Shown here one piece after another: positions 7,644 through 16,123 of a stretch of DNA of 64,000 nucleotides (positions are counted from its first letter, which is position 1; each line of letters opens with the position of its first letter). Under the pieces are notes generated by a model. The model was not told the DNA's origin, made no database searches, and saw nothing but the letters and a program-made list of their open reading frames with translations. Origin of the DNA: Prochlorococcus sp. AG-418-C09. GTDB lineage: Bacteria > Cyanobacteriota > Cyanobacteriia > PCC-6307 > Cyanobiaceae. The stretch lies in NCBI GenBank assembly GCA_003214355.1, contig QCLS01000007.1, forward strand, positions 1 through 64,000, written 5' to 3'. Made by a program: the position numbers and the translations under genes.

Positions 7644-9290
7644 CTAAGTATTTATAAATTTAATACTGTTTTGGAAGAAATTATCTTTATTGCATGAGAT
7701 ATTAGGCCCATATCTTAGTCTAAATGACTTTAAAGTATCTCCATATATAAATTTAAAAGAACATTCTTTTGGGTCTAATTTATATATCTTACAAAAGCTA
7801 TGAAGAGCAAAATGTGTTGGCCCATAAATTATAATTTTACCTGATAAGATCATATTCTGAATAAGAGTTTTAAGATCTTTTTGTCTAATATCAAATATTA
7901 AGGAATCAATTATGATTATTTCATATATTTTATTAAAGTTTTTTGGCATTAAAGCAATAACTTCCATATGTGACAGACTATTTTCAACATCAAGAGAAAA
8001 AGAAATTTTCTCGTTTAATTTGAGAATCTTTTTCAATTGGCAAAAGTTACGCGTGTTAAGAGTAAACATAGGCTTATAAGAACTCTCAACAATTAAGTTG
8101 GATAATTGATCAAGAGTGTGATCTTCGAATTTATCTAATGAAATTTTAGAAATTGTTTTTGAATGAGGAATTACTAAATTTCTTATAATAGATTCATCAT
8201 CTGTATTAAAGATTTCTTCCTGTTTTTGAGATTTAATAGTTAAGTTTAAAGGAACCCAGGCTTCTGGCACTACATATCCACCACAATTAGATCCAGTTTT
8301 GACTTTAAAATAATCTATATAGGTTTCATATAAAAAAGATTCAAAAAGATTATATGTACTTTCTAAGGAGTTTCCAGTTATCGGTTTTATAGATTTAATC
8401 TCTGGATTAAATGAAAAATCTTTATAATTTAGATTTCTAGCAACAAAATTTTTCTTTGATCTAATTCTTTTTAATTCTCCCTCAAATATATTAACCTTTG
8501 GTCCTTTTGCAGTGCACCAATTATCGTATTTAATGTAATCTTTTGCAAAATTAAAATAATCACGATATTTACAAAGATATATAGAGCCTTTACCCAAATT
8601 TGTGGACTGCCATATTCCATTCTTTTCAGCTAGATATCCAAGCTTTTGACAGTTTCCCCTTGTGTTTTCTATACGAACCGGAACACTATAGTTCCAGATC
8701 TGCTTTTTAATATTGGATTCCTTAAACTTTATTTTGCCATAGAAGAGTTTATCATATCTATATTCAGAACTAACAATATAATCTAAATAGTGAATGAATG
8801 GCGTCCAATTTGGACCTAAACCAATGCTTAAACATTTGATTTCATGATCTAACATTCTTTCAAAGACAGAATTATGACCATAACTGCTATTAGAAATATC
8901 ATCAATTATTTCATCAGTTTTTGGGCCGCTACAACTTACTGAAACCATAGGATCTATACTTCTCTTAAAAGATTTTTCTCGTAAAACAAAATTTGGGAAA
9001 GGACCTATTTTAGATAAAGTATTTTTAACGTCAAAAAGGGCTAGTTTTTGAGAAGTTGATTCTCCAAAGGTATAACTATAAGTTGGTACAATTATAGTAC
9101 CAATTGAGCCTAATATTTCTTGAAGTGCTTCGAGATGTATGGCACAAAGACTATCTAAATTATATATATTTTCGCATGAACCTAGAAAACCAAGTCCTGT
9201 TGTCACAAATAAATTATCACCTTTTTTTATACCAAGTAATTTATATCTTTCAAGAATTTGTTGATAATTATAACTACTAAATTTATCCAT
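7644..9290 (-). CDS. AAC(3)-like acyltransferase fused to a degenerate DUF4910/DUF2172-like domain
   Basis: A 548-residue protein of two parts. Residues ~8-265 match the aminoglycoside 3-N-acetyltransferase (AAC(3)) family: KKGDNLFVTTGLGFLG (22-37), VPTYSYTFG (68-76), a YGHNSVFERML segment (137-147), and WTPFIHYLDY (162-171) with the family's catalytic-type His. Residues ~305-548 align by eye with the DUF4910/DUF2172 aminopeptidase-like protein at 13467-14786: KTGSNCGGYVVPEAW against KTGEKVGDWDIPYEW, and HMEVIALMP against KLTLIEALIP. The metal-binding SSYLCHPSMANNELSG of that family is replaced by IDSLIFDIRQ, so this half is probably not a peptidase. Its start overlaps the ACP gene by 8 bases, so the two are probably translated together. 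It may move an acyl group from the ACP to an amino sugar; this is inference. Confidence 0.75.
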   Translation of the reverse strand: MDKFSSYNYQQILERYKLLGIKKGDNLFVTTGLGFLGSCENIYNLDSLCAIHLEALQEILGSIGTIIVPTYSYTFGESTSQKLALFDVKNTLSKIGPFPNFVLREKSFKRSIDPMVSVSCSGPKTDEIIDDISNSSYGHNSVFERMLDHEIKCLSIGLGPNWTPFIHYLDYIVSSEYRYDKLFYGKIKFKESNIKKQIWNYSVPVRIENTRGNCQKLGYLAEKNGIWQSTNLGKGSIYLCKYRDYFNFAKDYIKYDNWCTAKGPKVNIFEGELKRIRSKKNFVARNLNYKDFSFNPEIKSIKPITGNSLESTYNLFESFLYETYIDYFKVKTGSNCGGYVVPEAWVPLNLTIKSQKQEEIFNTDDESIIRNLVIPHSKTISKISLDKFEDHTLDQLSNLIVESSYKPMFTLNTRNFCQLKKILKLNEKISFSLDVENSLSHMEVIALMPKNFNKIYEIIIIDSLIFDIRQKDLKTLIQNMILSGKIIIYGPTHFALHSFCKIYKLDPKECSFKFIYGDTLKSFRLRYGPNISCNKDNFFQNSIKFINT

Positions 9291-9558
9291 TATTCTTTGA
9301 TTTTATTTTATAAATTATTGAAGACATACCTTTGATTGTTCGGATTGTATCGCTATTTAAATATGAGTTGCCAATAGAAATTTCAAAATAATCTTCAATT
9401 ATTGCAATTAAAGAAACAATCCCAAATGAGTCAATATAGCCTGAATTAAAAATATCATTTTCTAGGATCTCTTTATTTTCTTCATCAATATCTAATGATG
9501 ATAATAATGCTATATTTTTTATTATGAATCTTTCTATATCTTGATGATTTAATACCAT
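9283..9558 (-). CDS. Acyl/peptidyl carrier protein
   Basis: A 91-residue acidic, four-helix-type carrier protein. The phosphopantetheine site is GYIDSFGIVSL with Ser 44 after Asp 43, matching the DS(L/F)xxV signature. It is too divergent and too isolated to be the fatty-acid ACP, and it sits between an AAC(3)-like acyltransferase (8-base overlap downstream) and a divergent adenylate-forming ligase. Those neighbours suggest it carries an activated amino or other acid for surface-sugar acylation. Its ATG (9556-9558) overlaps the ligase's ATG on the other strand in the palindrome CATG. No other start is available near the N-terminus. Confidence 0.88.
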   Translation of the reverse strand: MVLNHQDIERFIIKNIALLSSLDIDEENKEILENDIFNSGYIDSFGIVSLIAIIEDYFEISIGNSYLNSDTIRTIKGMSSIIYKIKSKNNG

Positions 9559-11107
9559 GCAAAAAGAATCTTTTAATTTACATTACAATAATATCACTGA
9601 GGCTATTGATTTTGCATGGAAGGGTAATGAAAAAAAAACCTCAGTCATTTTTAAGAATAAAAAATATACTTTTCAAGACTTAAAAAATAAGGCACAAATT
9701 TATCAATCAATAGTTAAAAAATTATCTAATAATAAAAATAATAAAAGAATTGTTATAATCTCTCGAAATTCTCCCGAAATTATATCTCTATTTCTGGCTT
9801 GCGGAAAAGAAGGATGGTTTTGTTGCCCTTTAAATAACGAGCTTAAATACTTTCAGTTATCAATACAAATCAAATTAATCAATCCTATTTTTATTTTTTA
9901 TGATCAAGAAATAATCAAAAAGAGCCTCTTAAAGGATGAAGATTTTCATGAGAATTTGTTTATTAAATTAGACTCATCAGAAGATAATATTTCTTTAGAA
10001 AAATCTAAAATTGTTGATTCTGAGATCTTAAATGAAGACTTTTTGCTTACTTGCAGTTCCGGTAGTACAGGTAATCCAAAGCCAATAGTGTTTACACAAA
10101 AAACTAAATTAATTAGATCATTAATGGCTATAGAAACTTGGAATTTAAAACCAAAGGATGTCTTCATTAACGCTTCTCCTCTTCATCATTCTTTGGGACA
10201 AAGATTAACTTTTATACCTTTGTTAACAGGCTCAAAAAGTATTTTATTAGAAAAGTTTACTGTTGAAGAGTGGCTGAGAGAATCTATTCTACATAAAGTT
10301 TCATTTACAATTCCCGTAATTTCTCATCTACAAAAACTAATTCAAGAAAAGGAATTTTGGGATTTAATATCAAGTAAGTTTTTTAATTGTATAGTAGCAA
10401 GTTCTTCAAAACTGGATGGAGATTTAAGAAATAAGATTTTAAGGCATGATAATAATATTTTTTATGAAATGTATGGAACCTCAGAAGTAGGCACAGCGAC
10501 TGTACTTAATACTAAGTTAATGAATGATGGTTTAGATTCGGTTGGAAAATCTGTTAAAAATGTAAATTTAAAAATTATCAATCCAAAAACAAAGAAACAA
10601 TTAAAATGCGGTGAAATTGGAGAAATTGCCATAGATTCAATATATAGATTTAAAGAATATTTAAATGACAAAGAACTTACAAGAAAATGCATGCATGGTT
10701 CCTATTTCCTAACTGGAGATTTAGGTTATATAGATAAAAAAGGTTTTTTATACTACAAAGGAAGAAAAGATGATTGTTTTAATGTGGGAGGAATTAAAAC
10801 CTATAGTGTAGATATTGAAAATTTTGTTCTTGAGAATTTTGAATTAATAGACTGTAAAGTATTTGGTTTAAAACATAATTATTTTGGCACTATTCCAATT
10901 GCTGCTTGTGTAACTAAAGAAAAAGATGCAAAAACTCGATCAGCTCTAGAAAGAAAGATTAGACATTTATGCGCGCTTCATCTTGCACCATTTCAAGTTC
11001 CACATTTAGTGGTTAGTTTTTTAGATTTTCCAAAATTAAATAATGGAAAACTAAATAGAGTAAAGCTAATATCGGATTTAGAGAAAAGATATTTAGAGAA
11101 TAATTAG
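9557..11107 (+). CDS. AMP-dependent synthetase/ligase (adenylation domain protein)
   Basis: A 516-residue stand-alone adenylate-forming enzyme with the usual core motifs: A3 CSSGSTGNPKP (166-176), A5 YEMYGTSE (303-310), A7 YFLTGDLGYID (383-393), A8 YKGRKDDCFNVGGIK (400-414) and A10 NNGKLNR (495-501, catalytic Lys 498). It would adenylate a carboxylic or amino acid and load it on a pantetheine thiol, most simply that of the divergent ACP. I cannot name the substrate from the sequence. Its start codon overlaps that of the ACP gene, so its promoter must lie inside the ACP coding sequence. Confidence 0.88.
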   Translation: MQKESFNLHYNNITEAIDFAWKGNEKKTSVIFKNKKYTFQDLKNKAQIYQSIVKKLSNNKNNKRIVIISRNSPEIISLFLACGKEGWFCCPLNNELKYFQLSIQIKLINPIFIFYDQEIIKKSLLKDEDFHENLFIKLDSSEDNISLEKSKIVDSEILNEDFLLTCSSGSTGNPKPIVFTQKTKLIRSLMAIETWNLKPKDVFINASPLHHSLGQRLTFIPLLTGSKSILLEKFTVEEWLRESILHKVSFTIPVISHLQKLIQEKEFWDLISSKFFNCIVASSSKLDGDLRNKILRHDNNIFYEMYGTSEVGTATVLNTKLMNDGLDSVGKSVKNVNLKIINPKTKKQLKCGEIGEIAIDSIYRFKEYLNDKELTRKCMHGSYFLTGDLGYIDKKGFLYYKGRKDDCFNVGGIKTYSVDIENFVLENFELIDCKVFGLKHNYFGTIPIAACVTKEKDAKTRSALERKIRHLCALHLAPFQVPHLVVSFLDFPKLNNGKLNRVKLISDLEKRYLENN

Positions 11108-11330
11108 ATTTTTAAAAGACTTAATTAAAACATTTTGATTCTAATTATTCTATAAATAACATAATTCAAATAGAAACCTTGTTGTAATAAAAACTATAAA
11201 TTATTATTTTCTATTTTATTATTAATAATAAATATGTTATTAAATCAAAAAAGATTCGACAAATATATTTCGTAGGAAAACTAATTTTTAAAAATAATAC
11301 TAGACATTTTTATAAATATTAAATAGTAAA

Positions 11331-11960
11331 TTATTGATAACAAATAATGATATTTTCTTCTTTAATTAATTTATTAGACACTATAGAAAAATACCAATCA
11401 ATAAACTTAAAGGCATTCAAATATAAAGTTAAATTTTTTTTGTAATTTATCATTTTATTTAATTTAAAATTACATTCCCATGATTTAATATCATCAAAGA
11501 GTCTTCCTTTGTGAAATTTAATAGAAGCCTCCTTAGAGGTCCATAATTGTAAGGTTAGTTTTCTTTTTTCTATATTATTTAGACTATTTAAAAGCTTTAT
11601 TTCTTTATCAGAGTAGAATCTTTCAATAATTCTTTCACTGATAATCTCTCTATCAGATGGTTCTAGGTCTATACCAAAATTAATTTGCGAGTATCCGAAT
11701 AAAAGATAATCTTTACTATGACTAATACCTAAATGACCTCCATCTTCAATATTTATAATTGGGGTCTTTTCTGGAGGCGCGTATAAAGGTAAATCTAAAG
11801 GGTGAAAACCTAGTATAGAACTTAAGGCTTGCCTAATATATCCCCTTGAATGGAAATATTCTTTTTTCTTATGCCCAGATAAATAATTACCCCATTTTAT
11901 TTCTTGATCCGAAACTGGAAGAATAGGTAATTTCTTAGGTATCATCCATAATTTAATCAT
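11331..11960 (-). CDS. 4'-phosphopantetheinyl transferase (Sfp type)
   Basis: A 209-residue protein of the usual Sfp/Gsp length. Conserved motifs are LGISHSKDYLLFGYS (77-91), FGIDLEP (95-101; Mg2+-binding Asp 98 and Glu 100) and WTSKEASIKFHKG (140-152; Lys 143, Glu 144). It converts apo carrier proteins to the holo form by transferring phosphopantetheine from CoA, and the ACP at 9283 is an obvious partner. If the genome has another such enzyme for fatty-acid ACP, this one is dedicated to the module; otherwise it serves both, which cannot be told from this window. ATG start at 11960. Confidence 0.88.
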   Translation of the reverse strand: MIKLWMIPKKLPILPVSDQEIKWGNYLSGHKKKEYFHSRGYIRQALSSILGFHPLDLPLYAPPEKTPIINIEDGGHLGISHSKDYLLFGYSQINFGIDLEPSDREIISERIIERFYSDKEIKLLNSLNNIEKRKLTLQLWTSKEASIKFHKGRLFDDIKSWECNFKLNKMINYKKNLTLYLNAFKFIDWYFSIVSNKLIKEENIIICYQ

Positions 11961-11993
11961 ATATATTAAGAAATTTTCTTGCGTTCTTAATTA

Positions 11994-13349
11994 TTAAGTT
12001 TCGATTCTTACTAAATTATCAAATGGCTCTTCAAAATTATATTTAATTTTAGGATGCATTAATGATAAGAAATATTTACACTCTGATAAACTTATTCCAT
12101 TTTGCATTTTATTTGTTTTAGGTAACTTTGGAAGATAATTTGGTTTTTTATATATTTTATTCTTTACCTTAGTAAAAAATAATTTTAAAGCTTTTTTGAT
12201 GTTAAATACCTTTTTGAAATCATGAGATGGTTGAACTGCTTCTCCAGATATACAAGAAAGATCTTTTGCTATTTTGTAAGCGGCATTTTTATTTGCAAAT
12301 GTTATATGTTCCTCTAATAAACCATAAAATTCAGATTCCTGAACTGGAACAGGATTACCTTGCTTTATCCATTCTTTTAATGTCTTTAGATCTTTTATTT
12401 TTTTTGAGATTTTTATTGATATTAAATTTGTGTCTAAAGAAAAATTTACAAGTGATGCCAATTTTTTCCCAGAAACCGCGGCCTCTAAAGCAGTAGTACA
12501 TCCCCTATGCAATAGTCCTTGACTGGCTAGCAGCCATGGATTGACATCACTTTCGTAAACAATATGTATATCAGACATATTTTTTGTATCTTCCTCCCAT
12601 TGTGAATGATTTTCCCCAGGATGAGGTCTAATTATAATTTGAGGAATATCAGGATCAGAATCTAGTAATTTCAAAAAACTAATAAATTCATTATAGTTTT
12701 TAAAATTCTTTTCAAGGTTTCTTCTCCAATAAGCCACCTCTTTTTTCGTCTTCTTTTTACCCCTTTTTTCAACAGAAATTGATCTTTTCTCAAGAAGTTC
12801 AATAGTGTTACATCCAAAATTTGAAGAAAACAAAATAAACGGTTCTGGAAATCTTTTTTTTATCTTTTTTATTTGATCATTCCAAATATGGTGAAGGGAA
12901 GGATCCCATAGATCTACTCTTGGCCAACCAAAAGCTTGAATATTAATTGGATCAATATCATCAAGAACTTTCTTAGCAGTTTTTTGAGCTTTTGGTCCAA
13001 TATAATAAAGTCTTGAGACATATTTCAAACAACCTTTTACAAATCGATTGTTTATTGAAATATCATAATTTGACAAATTTGGTGAAATCTCTTGATCAAG
13101 AACTGCAATAGACTTTACTTGTTTTGATAAATCTTTAAATTTATTGATTGATCCTCCTCCCCCTTTATATAGATATGCACCTGTTTTGTTGTTTTTATTT
13201 TCCATTAGGATATCAATGGATTTTTTCGAACCTAAATAAACTCTAAGACCAATTTTTGCTAACTCACCACTTAGTAAAAGTTGCGAAACGAATTCTCGAG
13301 GTTTAATCTCGATTGGAATATAAACTTCTTTCTTTATGGATGCAATCAT
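11994..13349 (-). CDS. Surface carbohydrate biosynthesis protein (TIGR04396-like)
   Basis: A 451-residue soluble protein. It resembles the 'surface carbohydrate biosynthesis' family related to the CDP-glycerol:poly-glycerophosphate transferases and GT-B enzymes. Visible features are KGGGGS near residue 63, a mid-region FGWPRVDLWDP, an IIRPHPGE segment (the RPHP of the capsule/CDP-glycerol transferase group), and GLLHRGCTTALEAAVSGK, the nucleotide-sugar-binding-type loop of the second GT-B domain. The precise reaction is not known for the family. It lies between the PPTase and the DUF4910 gene on the same strand, 33 bases from the PPTase start, so these three may be co-transcribed. Confidence 0.65.
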   Translation of the reverse strand: MIASIKKEVYIPIEIKPREFVSQLLLSGELAKIGLRVYLGSKKSIDILMENKNNKTGAYLYKGGGGSINKFKDLSKQVKSIAVLDQEISPNLSNYDISINNRFVKGCLKYVSRLYYIGPKAQKTAKKVLDDIDPINIQAFGWPRVDLWDPSLHHIWNDQIKKIKKRFPEPFILFSSNFGCNTIELLEKRSISVEKRGKKKTKKEVAYWRRNLEKNFKNYNEFISFLKLLDSDPDIPQIIIRPHPGENHSQWEEDTKNMSDIHIVYESDVNPWLLASQGLLHRGCTTALEAAVSGKKLASLVNFSLDTNLISIKISKKIKDLKTLKEWIKQGNPVPVQESEFYGLLEEHITFANKNAAYKIAKDLSCISGEAVQPSHDFKKVFNIKKALKLFFTKVKNKIYKKPNYLPKLPKTNKMQNGISLSECKYFLSLMHPKIKYNFEEPFDNLVRIET

Positions 13350-13466
13350 TAAACTTTTAAAAAGGCAATAAGAATTATTTTATATATTAAATCTTGGAGA
13401 ATTTGATTTGTAATTTCTTATTCTTTATTTATAAAGATAATAGAAGGAGAAATTTTAGATACAATC

Positions 13467-14786
13467 TTAAATTAGTTTAATTAATTTAAAATTTAACAAT
13501 ATTTTTAATTCTTCAATCAAAGTATTTAATGGAACTTCAGTCAAAATAGCGATTTCAAATATTGATCGTTTACCATCACAATAAGCAATAATATCGCTTC
13601 TAATCCCGCATGCCCTTTTTTGCCCTGCTACATGATATGAAAGATTTTTATATAAACCTCTTTTCCCAAGCTGTGGTTCACCCAGAGTAATTGTCATTGG
13701 ATAAATGCCAAATTCAAAAGCATCGATTATATTCTTGATCACATTAAAAGATCCTAGGAGACCTTCTTGGGAAATAAAGTTAAGATTATCTAAACTTGTA
13801 TGATATTCTTTATATTCTCCAAACTTAGATCTACTAAAGCTACATAAAGGAAGATTAACTTGTGGCGAACAGTATTGTCTTTCATCTGAACCTCTTTCTA
13901 GAAAACTTTTCGAATAAACATTTTTTTTTCCTATTAGAGCAGCTTTAAGCGCTAAATCTGCTAAGTTATTGCCATTAGGACTTTGAATATGAGTATATTG
14001 GTTATTATCTCCACAGCAAGTTAGGTTAAATCCACAAATAACCTTTTCAATTAACTTCTTTGATTTTCTTGATAAATATGCAATTGAACCAATAGTTTCT
14101 GGCAGTAAAACAAATCTGTAATTGTATTTTCTACTTGAGTTCTGCTTAACATATTTAATTATTTCATTTAAGACTACAGGTCCGCTTAGCTCATTATTTG
14201 CCATCGATGGATGGCAAAGATAACTAGAAAAGAAGATATCTTTTTTTAATCCTTTCTTAGATGGGATTAGAGCTTCAATTAATGTAAGCTTTCCAGGCTT
14301 TAATGTGGAATTAATAACGCATTTATATTCTTCATCTTTTTTCAGGGTTTTGAATAAATTGTATTCAAGGCAAAATCCCCAATACTTTTTATAATATGAA
14401 GTTACATAAGGGATAGCATTAGGAAGATCCTCCCTGTAATGTAAATGTTCAACTAATTCATCAAATGAAAGGGTTTTATTAATTGGAATTGAGTAGCCAA
14501 CTACAGATAAATTACATTTAGAAAACTCACATATTCTTTCCCCATTTTGAAGCTCAATATAAGCATTTGAGATATTCCATTCATATGGAATATCCCAATC
14601 TCCTACTTTCTCCCCTGTTTTAAAAATTATTTTTTTAAATTCTTCATGGATCTCACAAAAAAAATCAAAACTCTTTTTTATACCATCTCCTGTTAAGGAT
14701 CTATTTATTGGAAAAAGCATCTCTGCTAATTCATACATTGATTTATTGCAAATTTCTTTCTTATTCAGATTACTATTTGTTTGCAT
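13467..14786 (-). CDS. DUF4910/DUF2172 aminopeptidase-like protein with winged-helix tail
   Basis: A 439-residue protein of a family found in surface-glycan loci, with an M28-like zinc peptidase fold. The N-terminal signature is LFPINRSLTGDG. Metal-site segments are SSYLCHPSMANNELSGP, LLPETIGS (catalytic-type Glu), GSDERQYC and EYHTSLDN. The last ~60 residues (CDGKRSIFEIAILTEVPL) form the winged helix usual in the family. The role is undefined; deacylation or hydrolysis of an acylated sugar has been imagined but is not shown here. I chose the ATG at 14786, which has AAGGA upstream, rather than the in-frame GTG at 14834, which adds 16 unconserved residues. The degenerate half of the 7644-9290 protein belongs to the same family. 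Confidence 0.8.
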   Translation of the reverse strand: MQTNSNLNKKEICNKSMYELAEMLFPINRSLTGDGIKKSFDFFCEIHEEFKKIIFKTGEKVGDWDIPYEWNISNAYIELQNGERICEFSKCNLSVVGYSIPINKTLSFDELVEHLHYREDLPNAIPYVTSYYKKYWGFCLEYNLFKTLKKDEEYKCVINSTLKPGKLTLIEALIPSKKGLKKDIFFSSYLCHPSMANNELSGPVVLNEIIKYVKQNSSRKYNYRFVLLPETIGSIAYLSRKSKKLIEKVICGFNLTCCGDNNQYTHIQSPNGNNLADLALKAALIGKKNVYSKSFLERGSDERQYCSPQVNLPLCSFSRSKFGEYKEYHTSLDNLNFISQEGLLGSFNVIKNIIDAFEFGIYPMTITLGEPQLGKRGLYKNLSYHVAGQKRACGIRSDIIAYCDGKRSIFEIAILTEVPLNTLIEELKILLNFKLIKLI

Positions 14787-15030
14787 GAAATTCTTATCCT
14801 TATTTATTTTAACTAGAAGAACATAAAAATTCACTAATATAGATACAAAAAAATACCTTACTGTTATATGACTTTAGTTAAGCCTTTTATTTACACCGAT
14901 ATTTTATAAATTTGATTGATTATTTTCTATCAAAAAAAAAACTTTATTTTAGACGATTATAAAATTACTTTTAAAGAGAGTTTACTAAGAATAAAAACAT
15001 ATATAATGATTTAAATAAAAATGATTTTAA

Positions 15031-16077
15031 ATGAGTGTTTTAGTTACGGGTGCAGCCGGGTTTATTGGCTTTCACCTGTGTAAAAGATTGTTAAGTGAAG
15101 GCTATAAAGTAATAGGAATTGATAATTTAAATAATTATTACGATAAGAGCTTGAAAAACGATAGGATAAATCAATTGAATAAGATTTCATCTATTGCGGA
15201 TGGAAATTTCTCTTTCTTTGAAATAGATATTTCTAAATCTATTGATTTAAAGAAAATATTTAATGCAAATGATCATTCTCATTCAAAAATTTCTGTAGTC
15301 GTTAATCTGGCTGCCCAAGCTGGAGTTAGATATTCAATTGAAAACCCAGCAGCTTATGTTGAATCAAATTTAGTGGGCTTTAACAATATTATTGAAGAAT
15401 GCAGAAAAAATAAAATTGATCATTTTATCTATGCAAGTAGTAGTTCAGTTTATGGTGCTAATAAAAAAATGCCATTTAGTGAAAAAGATAATGTTGATCA
15501 TCCTGTAAGTTTATATGCGGCTACAAAAAAATCTAATGAATTAGTAGCTCATACATATAGTCACCTTTTTGATTTGCCAACAACAGGATTGAGGTTTTTT
15601 ACAGTTTATGGACCATGGGGTAGACCAGATATGGCATATTCTATTTTCACAAAACTAATCTTACAGGGTAAGCCAATAAGGGTATTTAATTATGGGAAAA
15701 TGATCAGAGATTTTACTTATATTGATGATGTTATTGAATCATTATTTAGATTATTAAATAAACCTCCTGTTAGGCAAAAAGATTTGAATATGGATAATTT
15801 AAATCCATCCAACAGCTGGGCACCATATAAAATTTTTAATGTTGGTAATTCGAAGCCAACTAATTTGGGTGACTATATTTTTGCTATAGAGAAGAATTTA
15901 AATAGAAAGGCAGAAATTATTTATGAAGAAATCCAACCTGGAGATGTAGAAGCAACTTTTGCGGATACAAAATATTTAGAGGAATGGGTTGAATTTAGCC
16001 CAAATACTTCCATTGATGAAGGTATTAAAAAATATGTGGATTGGTATTTAAAATATTACAAAGTTAATAATATTTAA
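15031..16077 (+). CDS. UDP-glucuronate epimerase-like SDR
   Basis: A 348-residue extended short-chain dehydrogenase. The NAD motif is GAAGFIG (7-13), the catalytic pair is Tyr 162/Lys 166 (YAATK) with SSSSVYG just upstream, and the C-terminal region contains RDFTYIDDV. The sequence is of the CapI/LpsL/WcvA type, which epimerises UDP-glucuronate to UDP-galacturonate. The segment NYYDKSLKNDR after the cofactor site is characteristic of that group. Its substrate would come from the UDP-glucose dehydrogenase at ~37.7-39.1 kb. It runs against the flow of its neighbours and ends 46 bases from the convergent glycosyltransferase at 16124. Confidence 0.85.
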   Translation: MSVLVTGAAGFIGFHLCKRLLSEGYKVIGIDNLNNYYDKSLKNDRINQLNKISSIADGNFSFFEIDISKSIDLKKIFNANDHSHSKISVVVNLAAQAGVRYSIENPAAYVESNLVGFNNIIEECRKNKIDHFIYASSSSVYGANKKMPFSEKDNVDHPVSLYAATKKSNELVAHTYSHLFDLPTTGLRFFTVYGPWGRPDMAYSIFTKLILQGKPIRVFNYGKMIRDFTYIDDVIESLFRLLNKPPVRQKDLNMDNLNPSNSWAPYKIFNVGNSKPTNLGDYIFAIEKNLNRKAEIIYEEIQPGDVEATFADTKYLEEWVEFSPNTSIDEGIKKYVDWYLKYYKVNNI

Positions 16078-16123
16078 ATTAATCAAATCTTAGATTATAA
16101 TTCTTATCTTCTTTTAAACAGGC

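Noticed and set aside
14787-14834. GTG-initiated 16-residue N-terminal extension of the DUF4910 protein
   Set aside because: The ATG at 14786 has an AAGGA site upstream and lies just ahead of the conserved region; the extension has no family counterpart.
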